Assembly: GCF_027947575.1 (NCBI RefSeq)
Contig: NZ_CP116256.1
Coordinates: forward strand, 868,001-932,000
Direction of reading: 5' to 3'
DNA from: Streptomyces rubrogriseus
GTDB taxonomy: Bacteria > Actinomycetota > Actinomycetes > Streptomycetales > Streptomycetaceae
DNA: 64,000 nucleotides
Shown piece by piece: positions 16,542 through 26,783 of this stretch (position 1 is the stretch's first letter; each line of letters begins with the position of its first letter). The translations under genes and the position numbers were made by a program. The notes beneath the pieces are model-generated. The model had not been told where the DNA came from. It worked only from the letters and a program-made list of their open reading frames with translations, and ran no database searches.

Positions 16542-19500
16542 CTAGAGCAGCGAAGGGACCTCGGCCGCCGAGACCTCCCGGGCCGCCCTCTCCAGGGCGC
16601 TGGCCAGCAGGGCCAAGTCGGTGGGTCCGTTGCCCAGTTCGCGGACGGGGCGGCGGGCGGGCGGGTCGCCCATGCGGTGCCACTCCAGGGGGACCACCGT
16701 GGGGCGCAGCGTCGCCGTGCGGGGGATGCGGCCCGTGACGCGGCCGCCTTGGAAGGCGGTGGTGCGTCCGTCGGGGCGGGCCAACCGCCCGCGTCCGGGC
16801 GCCGGTTCGTCCGGGCCCGACACCGGCGGGTCCAGGGTGACGCGCAGGGTCGCGCGCAGGGCGGGCTCCGTCCGGTCCGTACGGCCGTCGGGCGCGGTGG
16901 CGGCCACCAGGTGGACGCCGAGCCGCTCGCCCTCCCGCGCGACGGCCTCCAGCGCCCGCATCACCGACCCCGCCGTCGACCGCCCTGGGGAACCGAGCGG
17001 GGGAGTGACCAGGGCGTCGAGGTCGTCGACGACCACGACCAGGCGGGGCAGGGGCGGGACGGGACCGGTGCGGCGCCTGGCGGCGGCCGGGCGCAGCCGC
17101 AGGGTGGAGCTGGGCGGGGACTCCACGTCCCCGGAGTCGGAGACCGGCGCGGGCACCGCGGCCGCCGGGCCGCGCTGGGCGACGAGCCGGCCCGACACCT
17201 CGCGCCCGGTGTGCCACTCGGCGAAGTCCGACCGCCCGAGCAGCTCGGCGCGCCGCTTCAGTTCGGCGCTCAGGGACTGGGCGAACTCGCGCATCCGCAC
17301 CGGGTCGTTGGCGGTGAGGTGCGTGGTGACGTGCGGTACGTCCGTGCACACGTGCAGGCCCTCGCCGCGGGCGCCGCCCGAACTCACGCTGTCCCGGCCG
17401 TCCATGAGGACGACGCCGAGCCGGTCGGGGCGCTCGGCCGAGGCGAGCGAGGCGACGAACGCCCGCAGCAGCTCGGTGCGGCCGCTCCCGGCGGGCCCCT
17501 CGATCAGCAGGTGCGGGCCCTCGGCGGCCAGGTCGGCCAGGACGGGGCCGCGCGGACCGGCGCCCAGCACGGCCTGCGCGCGTCCCCCGAGGGACTCGGT
17601 GTCGTCGGCCGCGGCGGCCCAGCGGGCCATCAGGGAGGCGGGGGTGGCGCGGGCCAGGCCCAGTTCGTCGAGGAGCCGGGCCGTCCGGGGAGCGGTGCGG
17701 ACACGCGCGCGTGGTGTTCGCCGCCGTCCGCGGCGCTGTCCGTGCGCAGCGGGGCCAGGGCGCGCGCGAACCGCTCGGCCCAGGCCAGGGACACGGCGTC
17801 CACCGTGCAGAGGGTGCCGTGCCCGACCGGGCCGGCGGGCGCGGCCGGGGCGCCCGTACCCGGGTTCGTGCCCGTGCGGGCGACGCGCAGCAGCCGCAGG
17901 GTCGTCGCCACGTCGCCGCTGAGCAGCGCCACGGCGCCGCACTCCCGGAACACCGGCGACACCGCGCAGGCCGCCTCGTACGTCCGCGTCACCGGGGAGG
18001 TGGGGGAGGCGGCTGCGGTCTCGGCGAGGCACACGACATGCACACCGGCCCGCGGGCCCTCCAGGGCCAGCCGCGCCACCGCCTCGCGCACGTCGGCACC
18101 GCCGGGATCCCCGTCCACGACGACCACGGTGTACGGCCCGGTGAAGCCGCCCGCCGGGTCGGTGCCGTCGTCGGGGCGCGCCCAGGAGGGCTGCGGCCGG
18201 ACGGTCCCCGTGGCCGCTGTGGTCGCTGTGGTCGCTGTGGCCGCTGTGGCGTCCTCGGCCGTGTCTTGGGGGCGGGCACCCGACCGGGCTTCGTCCCCGA
18301 GGTGGTCGTCCAGGCGGCGGAGCAGCTCGGCGGCGCGGGCCGTGGCCTGCTCGCGGTCGTGGGCCAGCAGCAGACGGCAGTCCTGGCCGTGTCCCGGGCG
18401 CACCTGGGGCAGCCAGCCCAGCCAGGACCACTCGGCGGTCCGCTCGGCGAGCGGGCGGGAGCGGTCCGCGCTGATCAGGACGATCTCCAGGGTGTCGGCG
18501 GAGTGCAGCGCGGCGAGCTGGGCCAGCACCGAGCGGGCCAGCCCGGTGAGCCGCTCGCGCGGACCCGCGAGGCCGAGCGCGCCGACCTCGCGCAGACCGG
18601 CGGTCACCGGCACCGCGGGCAGCGGGGCGTCGCCGCCCGGCGCCACCCGGTCGGCCGTACCGAGCCGCACGGTGAGCGCCTCCGGGTGGCCCGGGCCGCG
18701 CTCCCACAGCCGCGGCCCCGGTCCCAGCGCGGTCAGCAGCAGCGACGCGGGGTCCGGCCAGGTCTCCGGAGCGCCCGAGGTGCCGGGAGGGGACGCCGGG
18801 GCCGGGCCGGTCGCCGCCCCGTCGGACACGTACACGCCGGGTGCGGGGGCCTCCGGGGCACCTCCGCGCCCGCCGGTCAGCCGCCGCGCCCACGCCCCTA
18901 TCCCCCCGCGCCTGCGCACCTCCTGCGGCACGTCGGTACCCCGCAGAGGAGTCCCCTTGCGTCCGGTGCGGGCGCCCGGAGCGCCGCCGCGTCCGGTGCG
19001 GGTGTCCGGGCTGGCGCCGTCCGCACCGCCGGGGGCGGCGGCGAGGCGGTGAGCCGTCGCACCGGTCGTGCTCGGGCGCGAATCCCCGGCTCCGGACGGG
19101 TCCGCGCGGAGGGCGCCCGCGTCGGCCGGGTCCGGGCCTGTCCGGTCCGGCCCGGAGAGGCCCTGGCCGTAGGAGGAGTCCCTGCCGCCCGGGTCCCTGT
19201 CGTACGCGTCCCTGCCGTGCGGGTCGCTCCCCGGTGTGACCGGGGCGGGAGCGCCGTATGCGCCCTTGCCGGGCCTGTCGGAGTGTGGATCGCCCGCACC
19301 GGACCCGCCGGTCGCGTACGCCCCCGCGCCCCGCGCGCCGCCGTGCGTCTCGCCCCCGGCGGGAGACTGCCGGGGCAGGCCCGCCGAGGGGCCGGTGCCG
19401 CGACTCTCGATGCGGGGTGCGCCGCCCTGGCCGGGGACCTGCGGCTGCTCGGCGGGTGCCGCGCCCCTGTCGTACCCCGACGTGCCGTACGCGTGGTGGG

Positions 19501-20479
19501 TGCGCCCGCGGGGCCGGACCGTCCCGTCCGGGCCGGTGCCGCGCGGCTCGGGGTCCGGTGCGGCTCCGTCCGCCGCCACGGACCCGCGCCCGTCCGGATC
19601 CCCCACCCGGCTGAATCCGCCCGGTCCGCCCGGTCCGCCCGGTCCGGCCTGTCCGTCCGGGCCGTTGGCGGGGCCGTGGCCCGGGCCCGTCGCGCGGGAG
19701 CGGCCGGCCGCGTCGCGCACCCGGACCTCCGCCCCGTCGGCCACACGCGCGTGGACCACCGCGTCGCCGTCCCCGGCCTCCGGCGAGGGCGTCCCCGGCC
19801 CGGACAGCCGTACGTGTCCCTCCCCGTCCGGTGTCGTCGCCACCCGCACCTCCGCCGCCGGCGGCACCGGCACGAGCCGCAGCGCGGACTCACCGATCCG
19901 CAGCAGCGCGCCCGGCGGGAAGCGCACCGGGCGGTCGCCCACGCGGGTGCCGTCCAGGGTGGTGCCGTTGGTGGAGCCGAGGTCGGCGACGGAGACGCGG
20001 GCGTCGGGACCGACGGTCACGGCGCAGTGCATGCGGGAGACGTCCGGGTCGTCGAGCGCGACGTCGGCGTCGGCCGAGCGGCCGAGCCGGATCTGACCGC
20101 CGTGCAGGAGGTGGACGCCGCCCGCGTCGGGGCCCGCGACCACGTGGAGCTGGGCGGGGACCTCCGCCGGCTCGGTGTGCGGGTCGGGCTCGCCCGGGGC
20201 GCCCAGGCAGAGCACGGCGCCGTCGATCAGCGGGGGCTCGCCCAGGGTGCTGCGCTGGGCGTCGAGCCGCTGCGCACCGGCGTACAGCACCACCTGGCCG
20301 GAGCCCGGTCCCTCGCCGGGGAGTGTCGCCGCCAGCGCGGAGGCGACCGCGGCCAGGGCCGTGCCGGCCGGGGCGGTGACGAGTACGTCACACCGCGCGG
20401 GGCGGTCCGCCGCCGGGACAGCCGAGGCAGCCGAAGCATGCGGGCCCAGCGGGTCTACGACGGTCAGCCGGATCTGCAT
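16542..20479 (-). pseudogene. FHA-domain FtsK/SpoIIIE (EccC-like) ATPase, apparent frameshift near 17705
   Basis: Reading from ATG 20479, the N-terminal part has an FHA domain (about residues 105-200: GQIRLGRSADADVALDDPDVSRMH, DLGSTNGTTLDG), a long Gly/Pro/Arg-rich disordered linker, and a degenerate P-loop-like domain. That frame terminates at 17630. The protein plainly continues in another frame to 16542 (RTAPRTARLLDELG...), with Walker A GPAGSGRTE and Walker B VVVVDDLDAL. The switch falls at a CG-dinucleotide run around 17700-17712. Removing one CG restores a single frame of about 1,311 codons. It could be a sequencing error, a phase-variable tract or real inactivation. The neighbouring kinases suggest the FHA domain reads phosphothreonine, and the ATPase half suggests DNA- or protein-translocating activity. 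Confidence 0.8.
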
Positions 20480-20876
20480 CGCCGTAAGCGGTCCCTTCGC
20501 GCGGGCGCCCGCACGCCGGGACGGAAGCCGTCACCACGGTCCCCCACCGCGGACTTCCCCCACCGTCACACGAGCACGTCGGCCAGTACTGCACGCATCC
20601 TCGCACCTGCCACTGACAACGCGCCCGCCGCCGGCCGTCAAATGATCTTGATTGGTCGGCTCTGCCCCCAAAAATGCCTGACGGATGACCTGCGGATGAT
20701 CGAATGCCGTCCGCTTGAGATCGGTCACGTGCGGGCAGCGGCAACCACGGGACCGGGTCGAGCGTCTTTCCTTCGAACGTGGTCCGGGGGGCGGCACTAC
20801 AGTTGGGTCCGACTGGGACCGACCGGGTCTGGGACAGTGGGTCCGAACAGCCAGCAAGCAACTAGGAGCGCATGAC
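20480..20876. promoter_or_regulatory. Divergent intergenic region between the FHA-FtsK gene and pkaA
   Basis: No gene is seen in these 397 bases. A plausible minus-strand promoter for the FHA-FtsK gene is TTGACG (complement of 20636-20641) and TGTCAG (complement of 20613-20618) with 17 bases between. The last hundred bases before pkaA contain short repeats of GGGTCCGA/GGGACCGA type but no clear consensus promoter. Promoter assignments are weak. Confidence 0.35.
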
Positions 20877-22505
20877 GTGCGGCCGGTAGGCAGCAAGTAC
20901 CTCCTCGAGGAGCCCCTCGGCCGCGGTGCCACGGGCACCGTATGGCGTGCCCGCCAGCGGGAGACCGCGGGCGCCGAGGCGGCCGTGGCCGGACAGCCCG
21001 GCGAGACCGTCGCGATCAAGGTCCTCAAGGAAGAGCTCGCGAGCGACGCCGACATCGTGATGCGCTTCCTGCGCGAGCGCTCGGTGCTGCTCCGGCTCAC
21101 CCACCCCAACATCGTCCGGGTCCGCGACCTGGTCGTCGAGGGCGAGCTGCTGGCCCTGGTCATGGACCTCGTCGACGGACCGGACCTGCACCGGTACCTG
21201 CGCGAAAACGGGCCGCTCACCCCGGTTGCCGCGGCTCTGCTCACCGCGCAGATCGCCGACGCGCTGGCCGCGAGCCACGCCGACGGCGTCGTCCACCGCG
21301 ACCTGAAGCCGGCCAACGTCCTGCTGAAGCAGACCGGCGGCGAGATGCACCCGATGCTGACCGACTTCGGCATCGCCCGCCTCGCCGACTCGCCCGGCCT
21401 CACCCGCACCCACGAATTCGTGGGCACGCCCGCGTACGTGGCGCCGGAGTCCGCCGAGGGCCGCCCGCAGACCTCCGCCGTCGACGTCTACGGCGCCGGC
21501 ATCCTGCTCTACGAGCTGGTCACCGGCCGCCCCCCGTTCGGCGGGGGCTCCGCCCTGGAGGTGCTGCACCAGCACCTGAGCGCCGAACCGCGCCGCCCCT
21601 CCACCGTCCCCGACCCGCTGTGGACGGTCATCGAGCGCTGCCTGCGCAAGAACCCCGACGACCGCCCCAGCGCCGAGAACCTCGCCCGCGGCCTGCGCGT
21701 CGTCGCCGAGGGCATCGGCGTGCACGCGAACAGCGCGCAGATCGGCGCCGCGGAGAACGTGGGCGTGCTCCTGGCCCCCGACCCCGCGCCCGCCCAGGTC
21801 CCCGGCAGCCCCGACGCCGCCTACGACCCGAACGGCGCGACCAGCGTCCTGCCGCACACCTCGGGCCCGGCGGGCGCCGCCGACCCCACCGCCGTACTCC
21901 CGAGCACCGGGGCCCCCGACCCGACCGCCGTCATGCCGCCGGTGCCGCCGGGACAGCCCGGCGCCCCGGGACAGGGCGGGCCCGAGGACCCGCACCCCTG
22001 GCAGAACCAGCTGCGCGCCGCCCGCGACCGCAACGAGCAGACGCAGGTCCAGTACCTCGACCCGAACCAGGACCCGCTGCGCCGCCGCCCCCAGCGGCAG
22101 GTCTCCCGCCAGCCGCAGCAGCCCCGCCAGGCCCCGCAGGGCCCGCCGCCCCAGCAGCCCGGCTACGGCTACCCGCAGCAGCAACAGCCGCAGCGGTACG
22201 CCACCCCGCAGCCCCAGCAGCCGCAGCGGTACGCCCCGCCGCCCGCGCCCGAGCCGCAGCCGCCCCGGCGCGAACCCAGGCCGCCGCGGCAGCGCAGCGC
22301 CAACCCCATGCGCATCCCGGGCCTGGGCTGCCTCAAGGGGTGCCTGGTCACCGTCGTCATCCTGTTCGTGGCCGGCTGGCTCGTCTGGGAGCTGAGCCCG
22401 CTCCAGGACTGGATCGGCACCGGCAAGGGCTACTGGGACCAGCTCACCGACTGGTTCACCACCGTGACCGACTGGATCGGGGACCTGGGCGGCTCCGGAG
22501 GCTGA
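20877..22505 (+). CDS. pkaA: Membrane-anchored Ser/Thr protein kinase PkaA
   Basis: A 542-residue Hanks-type kinase. Gly-loop GRGATGTV at 15-22, ATP-binding Lys48 in VAIK, catalytic HRDLKPAN with Asp142, and DFG at 163-165 are all present, so it should be active. After the kinase domain comes a long Pro/Gln-rich linker (about residues 290-470), then one membrane segment (LVTVVILFVAGWLVWEL) and a short external tail. The GTG at 20877 follows AGGAGCG at a good distance. Length and adjacency to a second kinase match PkaA of S. coelicolor, recalled as 543 residues. The adjacent divergent FHA protein is a plausible phospho-partner; that is inference. Confidence 0.93.
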   Translation: MRPVGSKYLLEEPLGRGATGTVWRARQRETAGAEAAVAGQPGETVAIKVLKEELASDADIVMRFLRERSVLLRLTHPNIVRVRDLVVEGELLALVMDLVDGPDLHRYLRENGPLTPVAAALLTAQIADALAASHADGVVHRDLKPANVLLKQTGGEMHPMLTDFGIARLADSPGLTRTHEFVGTPAYVAPESAEGRPQTSAVDVYGAGILLYELVTGRPPFGGGSALEVLHQHLSAEPRRPSTVPDPLWTVIERCLRKNPDDRPSAENLARGLRVVAEGIGVHANSAQIGAAENVGVLLAPDPAPAQVPGSPDAAYDPNGATSVLPHTSGPAGAADPTAVLPSTGAPDPTAVMPPVPPGQPGAPGQGGPEDPHPWQNQLRAARDRNEQTQVQYLDPNQDPLRRRPQRQVSRQPQQPRQAPQGPPPQQPGYGYPQQQQPQRYATPQPQQPQRYAPPPAPEPQPPRREPRPPRQRSANPMRIPGLGCLKGCLVTVVILFVAGWLVWELSPLQDWIGTGKGYWDQLTDWFTTVTDWIGDLGGSGG

Positions 22506-22610
22506 GTCTGGAGACTTGTCGACATCCGGAGGGTGATTTCCGCCTCCCTGGTGAAGGCCGGCTCCTCGGACGCGTACTTTTAGGCGCAACACGCGTCGGT
22601 AGGAGCAGTC

Positions 22611-23864
22611 TTGGCACGGAAGATCGGCAGCCGGTACACCGCCCACCAGATCCTCGGGCGGGGCAGCGCCGGCACGGTGTGGCTGGGCGAGGGGCCCGAC
22701 GGTCCCGTCGCGATCAAACTGCTGCGCGAGGACCTGGCGTCCGACCAGGAACTCGTCTCGCGCTTCGTGCAGGAGCGCACCGCCCTGCTCGGCCTTGACC
22801 ACCCGCACGTCGTCTCCGTGCGCGACCTGGTGGTCGACGGCAACGACCTCGCGCTGGTCATGGACCTGGTCCGCGGCACGGACCTGCGCACCCGCCTCGA
22901 CCGGGAGCGGCGCCTGGCGCCCGAGGCCGCGGTGGCCGTCGTCGCCGACGTCGCCGACGGGCTGGCCGCCGCGCACGCCGCCGGGGTCGTGCACCGCGAC
23001 GTCAAGCCGGAGAACGTGCTGCTCGACATGCAGGGCCCGCTCGGCCCCGGCGGCTCGCACCCGGCGCTGCTGACGGACTTCGGCGTGGCCAAGCTCATCG
23101 ACACCCCGCGCCGCACCCGCGCCACGAAGATCATCGGCACGCCCGACTACCTGGCCCCGGAGATCGTCGAGGGCCTGCCCCCGCGCGCGGCGGTCGACAT
23201 CTACGCGCTCGCCACGGTCCTGTACGAGCTGCTGGCCGGCTTCACGCCGTTCGGCGGCGGCCACCCCGGCGCGGTGCTGCGCCGCCACGTGACCGAGACC
23301 GTCGTCCCGCTCCCGGGCATCCCGGACGAGCTGTGGCAGCTCCTCGTCCAGTGCCTCGCCAAGGCCCCGGCCTCCCGGCTGCGCGCCTCCGAGCTGAGCG
23401 CCCGGCTGCGCGAGCTGCTGCCGATGCTCGCCGGAATGGCCCCGCTGGACGTGGACGAGCCCGACGCCGAGCAGCCGGAGGACGCCCCCGACGCGTCCGC
23501 GGCGTCCCCGGCCGCCCCCGTGTCCACCGCGGAACCGGTCCGGCGCCGGGGAGCGGTGCCCCTGGTGCCGGGGGCCAAGCCGGCCGACTCCAACCGCGAC
23601 ACCCACACCTCGATGCGCGTCCCCGCCCCCGACGAACTGGTCAGCGGCGCCCGCGGCACCGCCCGCGCCCCGCGCGCGTCGGGCGCCCCGCGCCCCGGCT
23701 CGGCCCGCAACCGCGCCGCCACGCGGCGCCGCCGGATCGCGGTGGGCGCGGGCGCCGTCGCCCTGGTGGCGGCGATCGGCGTCGGTACGTGGCTGGCCAC
23801 GGGCGGTGACGAGGACGGCGGCGGACCCCAGGACACGCGGAACTCCGCACCCGCCTCCCCCTGA
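22611..23864 (+). CDS. pkaB: Membrane-anchored Ser/Thr protein kinase PkaB
   Basis: A 417-residue Hanks-type kinase, equal to the length I recall for S. coelicolor PkaB. Motifs: GRGSAGTV at 16-23, Lys36 in [12 protein letters not shown] with Asp130, and DFG at 156-158. A Pro/Ala-rich linker follows, then one membrane segment (about 378-396) and a short acidic external tail. Start is TTG at 22611, chosen for its AGGAGC ribosome site and for giving MARKIGSRY, which aligns with the kinase N terminus. It lies 105 bases after pkaA on the same strand and may be co-transcribed. The overall similarity to PkaA indicates tandem duplication. Confidence 0.92.
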   Translation: MARKIGSRYTAHQILGRGSAGTVWLGEGPDGPVAIKLLREDLASDQELVSRFVQERTALLGLDHPHVVSVRDLVVDGNDLALVMDLVRGTDLRTRLDRERRLAPEAAVAVVADVADGLAAAHAAGVVHRDVKPENVLLDMQGPLGPGGSHPALLTDFGVAKLIDTPRRTRATKIIGTPDYLAPEIVEGLPPRAAVDIYALATVLYELLAGFTPFGGGHPGAVLRRHVTETVVPLPGIPDELWQLLVQCLAKAPASRLRASELSARLRELLPMLAGMAPLDVDEPDAEQPEDAPDASAASPAAPVSTAEPVRRRGAVPLVPGAKPADSNRDTHTSMRVPAPDELVSGARGTARAPRASGAPRPGSARNRAATRRRRIAVGAGAVALVAAIGVGTWLATGGDEDGGGPQDTRNSAPASP

Positions 23865-23941
23865 GGCCGGGCGCGGCACGGTCACCGCCGTCGGGCGACG
23901 GCCCGGCGAAGACCGCTGGACGGAGCCGTTACGCTGGATGC

Positions 23942-25048
23942 GTGGCAGTCGTCGATGTATCCGAAGAGCTGAAGTCCCTCTCCTCGACCATGGAGTCGAT
24001 CGAGGCCGTCCTGGACCTCGACAGGCTGAGGGCAGACATCGCCGTGCTCGAGGAGCAGGCGGCCGCGCCCTCCCTGTGGGACGACCCGGAGGCGGCGCAG
24101 AAGATCACCAGCAAGCTCTCGCACCTCCAGGCCGAGGTGCGGAAGGCCGAGGCCCTGCGCGGCCGGATCGACGATCTCGGCGTGCTCTTCGAGATGGCCG
24201 AGGAGGAGGACGACCCGGACACCCGCGCCGAGGCCGAGTCCGAGCTCACGGCCGTCCGCAAGGCGCTGGACGAGATGGAGGTCCGCACCCTGCTCTCCGG
24301 CGAGTACGACGCGCGCGAGGCGCTCGTCAACATCCGCGCCGAGGCGGGTGGCGTGGACGCCGCCGACTTCGCCGAGAAGCTCCAGCGCATGTACCTGCGC
24401 TGGGCCGAGCAGCACGGCTACAAGACCGAGATCTACGAGACGTCGTACGCGGAGGAGGCCGGCATCAAGTCGACCACCTTCGCCGTGCAGTCGCCGTACG
24501 CCTACGGCACCCTCTCCGTCGAGCAGGGCACGCACCGGCTGGTGCGCATCTCGCCCTTCGACAACCAGGGGCGCCGCCAGACCTCCTTCGCGGGCGTCGA
24601 GATCCTTCCCGTGGTCGAGCAGACCGACCACATCGAGATCGACGAGTCCGAGCTGCGGGTGGACGTGTACCGGTCCTCCGGCCCCGGCGGCCAGGGCGTG
24701 AACACCACCGACTCGGCGGTGCGCCTGACCCACATCCCCACCGGCATCGTCGTCTCCTGCCAGAACGAGCGCTCCCAGATCCAGAACAAGGCCACCGCCA
24801 TGAACGTCCTCCAGGCCAAGCTCCTGGAGCGGCGCCGCCAGGAGGAGCAGGCCAAGATGGACGCCCTCAAGGGTGACGGGGGCAACTCCTGGGGCAACCA
24901 GATGCGTTCGTACGTGCTGCACCCGTACCAGATGGTCAAGGACCTGCGCACGGAGCACGAAGTGGGCAACCCGGAGGCCGTGTTCAACGGCGAGATCGAC
25001 GGTTTCCTTGAGGCCGGAATTCGCTGGCGCAAGCAGCGGGAGAAGTAA
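23942..25048 (+). CDS. prfB: Peptide chain release factor 2
   Basis: A 368-residue class I release factor recognising UGA and UAA. The SPF anticodon-like tripeptide lies in [15 protein letters not shown] and the universally conserved GGQ in [17 protein letters not shown], the catalytic loop for peptidyl-tRNA hydrolysis. GTG start at 23942 gives [13 protein letters not shown]. The frame is continuous, so the autoregulatory +1 frameshift found at codon 26 of many bacterial prfB genes is absent. An intrinsic terminator follows at 25077. In a high-GC genome with mostly TGA stops this factor carries most termination. Confidence 0.97.
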   Translation: MAVVDVSEELKSLSSTMESIEAVLDLDRLRADIAVLEEQAAAPSLWDDPEAAQKITSKLSHLQAEVRKAEALRGRIDDLGVLFEMAEEEDDPDTRAEAESELTAVRKALDEMEVRTLLSGEYDAREALVNIRAEAGGVDAADFAEKLQRMYLRWAEQHGYKTEIYETSYAEEAGIKSTTFAVQSPYAYGTLSVEQGTHRLVRISPFDNQGRRQTSFAGVEILPVVEQTDHIEIDESELRVDVYRSSGPGGQGVNTTDSAVRLTHIPTGIVVSCQNERSQIQNKATAMNVLQAKLLERRRQEEQAKMDALKGDGGNSWGNQMRSYVLHPYQMVKDLRTEHEVGNPEAVFNGEIDGFLEAGIRWRKQREK

Positions 25049-25076
25049 CGCGAGGCGGAACCGCCGCTTTGTCGAC

Positions 25077-25113
25077 AAGGCAACTGCCGCCCCTCCGGCG
25101 GCGGTTGCCTTTT
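25077..25113 (+). terminator. Intrinsic terminator after prfB
   Basis: A 15-base stem (AAGGCAACTGCCGCC at 25077-25091 against 25097-25111 with one G-U pair), five-base loop and a short T run. It stands 28 bases past the prfB stop. Confidence 0.85.
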
Positions 25114-25114
25114 C

Positions 25115-25374
25115 TCTGCCCTCCGTTCACCGGTGATGTCTGGGTTTTGCATCACACTCACACCCATTGTGTCCGGCATACGTCCCGTACCCGGACATCG
25201 CGTACGCAATGGCCTTGACGTTGCTTTGAACATTCGGAATGGTGAGGCGCGGCATGCGTATTTCTGGGGCGCATGTGAACCGGGGGGCTTGAGCACACAT
25301 GCAGCCACCCCCGTCGATCACGGCCCCCGAGTGCGGCCTCGACGACTAAAACGGCTACTGGGGGTAGCAACTAC
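25115..25374 (+). promoter_or_regulatory. Leader/promoter region of the repeat-rich surface protein
   Basis: Noncoding and less GC-rich than its surroundings. A possible promoter is TTGACG at 25215-25220, 17-base spacer, AATGGT at 25238-25243. A GTCCGG/CCGGAC inverted repeat lies near 25170-25195. The transcript leader would be about 120 bases. No riboswitch class is recognised. Confidence 0.35.
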
Positions 25375-26238
25375 ATGACGAAGAAGACGCGCATCCGTGT
25401 CGCGCGCATAGCGGCCGGCGCCGTGATCGCGGCCGGTGCCTCCCTGACCGCCGCGGGTGCCGCCTCGGCGCTCGACATCGGCGTGAGCGCCAGCGCCGAC
25501 GACCAGGGGCTCGGCCTCGGCGTAAGCGTCCAGGGCGGCGAGGAGGACGGCGGCCTGACCGAGGGCTCCAACGTCGGCGTGACCGAGGGCGGCGACAACG
25601 GCGGTTCCGGTGACGTCGGCGGCAACGGTGACGACGGTGGCGCTGGTGACGTCGGCGGCAACGGTGACGACGGTGGCGCTGGTGACGTCGGCGGCAACGG
25701 TGACGACGGTGGCGCCGGTGACGTCGGCGGCAACGGTGACGACGGTGGCGCCGGTGACGTCGGCGGCAACGGTGACGACGGTGGCGCCGGTGACGTCGGC
25801 GGCAACGGTGACGACGGTGGCGCCGGCGATGTCGGCGGCAACGGTGACAACGGCGGTTCCGGCGACAACGGCGGTTCCGGTGACGTCGGCGGCAACGGTG
25901 ACAACGGCGGTTCCGGCGACAACGGCGGCAACGGCAACGGTGGCAACGGCAACGGCAACGGTGGCAACGCCGGCGGTGCCGGTGGCGGCGACAACACCAC
26001 CCCCGACGGCGGCGGCAACGACAACGTCGCTCAGGAGGAGGGTTCCTCCGCGCTGACCGACACCGGCGAAGAGGCCCCGGCCTCCGACACCGCCGCCCAG
26101 GGCAACGGTGAGGAGCTCGCCGAGACCGGCGCCGCGGAGACCACGTTCCTGCTGGTCGGCGCCGCGACGATGATCGCCGGCGGCATCGGCTTCCGCTTCC
26201 TGCCGCGCCTGATGAACGGCCGCGGGGCAGCTGCCTGA
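25375..26238 (+). CDS. Secreted Gly/Asp repeat protein with LAETG sortase signal
   Basis: A 287-residue surface protein. Signal peptide: basic start MTKKTRIRVARI, hydrophobic core, cleavage likely after AAGAASA (about residue 33). The middle is a low-complexity run built from GDVGGNGDDGGA units. The C terminus has the cell-wall sorting layout: LAETG at 248-252, a hydrophobic segment (FLLVGAATMIAGGIGF) and a basic tail (RFLPRLMNGRG). LAxTG is the motif used by class E sortases of high-GC actinomycetes, so the protein is probably attached to peptidoglycan. The repeat region is acidic and should be disordered; it may bind cations or act as a spacer. Function unknown. Strong terminator downstream; monocistronic. 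Confidence 0.85.
   Translation: MTKKTRIRVARIAAGAVIAAGASLTAAGAASALDIGVSASADDQGLGLGVSVQGGEEDGGLTEGSNVGVTEGGDNGGSGDVGGNGDDGGAGDVGGNGDDGGAGDVGGNGDDGGAGDVGGNGDDGGAGDVGGNGDDGGAGDVGGNGDDGGAGDVGGNGDNGGSGDNGGSGDVGGNGDNGGSGDNGGNGNGGNGNGNGGNAGGAGGGDNTTPDGGGNDNVAQEEGSSALTDTGEEAPASDTAAQGNGEELAETGAAETTFLLVGAATMIAGGIGFRFLPRLMNGRGAAA
25609..25929 (+). repeat. 36-bp in-frame tandem repeats in the surface protein gene
   Basis: Six near-identical 36-bp units encode GDVGGNGDDGGA from 25609 to 25824. Diverged units follow (GDVGGNGDNGGS, GDNGGS, GDVGGNGDNGGS). The first two copies use GCT for the last Ala and the next four GCC, so copies expanded as blocks. Copy number is likely to vary between strains. Confidence 0.95.
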
Positions 26239-26274
26239 CGGTAGCCGTCCGCGCACGCACCGCACACGCGGAAA

Positions 26275-26308
26275 GAGGGGCCCGGAGCGTCACCGCTCCG
26301 GGCCCCTC
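26275..26308. terminator. Strong hairpin terminator between convergent genes
   Basis: A perfect 15-bp stem (GAGGGGCCCGGAGCG and complement) with loop TCAC. It lies between the plus-strand surface protein and the minus-strand zinc-ribbon gene and can serve both directions. Confidence 0.85.
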
Positions 26309-26375
26309 CCGCGTCCTGGGTCACTCTCCGCGCCCGTCCGTGTCCTGGTGGGCCCCCAGGGCCGCTCCAGGGCCG

Positions 26376-26570
26376 TCAGACGGTCTGGTGGGCGAGCAGG
26401 GCCACCGCGGCGATCAGCACCGCCAGCAGCGCGATCAGCGTCGTCGGATTCAGCCCCGCGAAGAAGTTGCTCTCCTGCTGCAGCCGCTCGCGGTTGGCCC
26501 GGCAGACCGGGCACCTGCCCTCGCTCACGGGCGACGCGCAGTTCGCGCACACCAACCGGTCGTACGTCAT
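26376..26570 (-). CDS. Small zinc-ribbon membrane protein
   Basis: A 64-residue protein. Two CxxC pairs (Cys8/Cys11 and Cys20/Cys23) form a likely zinc ribbon at the cytoplasmic N terminus. A linker follows, then one membrane segment (about 43-60, PTTLIALLAVLIAAVALLA). The ATG at 26570 follows AGGAGG by eight bases, a strong site; the longer open frame upstream has no support. Divergent from ftsE by about 210 bases. Function unknown; the fold suggests a small membrane-tethered regulatory or assembly factor. Confidence 0.8.
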   Translation of the reverse strand: MTYDRLVCANCASPVSEGRCPVCRANRERLQQESNFFAGLNPTTLIALLAVLIAAVALLAHQTV

Positions 26571-26783
26571 GCGCTCACCCTCCTTGCCGCCGGCTCCCTC
26601 TGGACAACGCCCGCGACGACGCGAACGTTCCCCTTCCACTGTGCCAGGTTCCGAAGGGCCCCGCGCGCCCTCCCGTGGGGACAAAACGCGCAACTGATAC
26701 GCAACCCCGACCGGTGACTGCGGTCGGCTCCCCGGTTCGCGTATGGTCACGCACATCTACCCCCGGCGACCCGTGGTGCATCC

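Noticed and set aside
23942..24030. Programmed +1 frameshift in prfB
   Set aside because: No early in-frame TGA or slippery CTTTGA is present; the reading frame is continuous from the GTG.
25609..25929. 36-bp regularly spaced repeats resembling a CRISPR array
   Set aside because: There are no spacers between units, the repeats are contiguous and in frame, and no cas genes are near.
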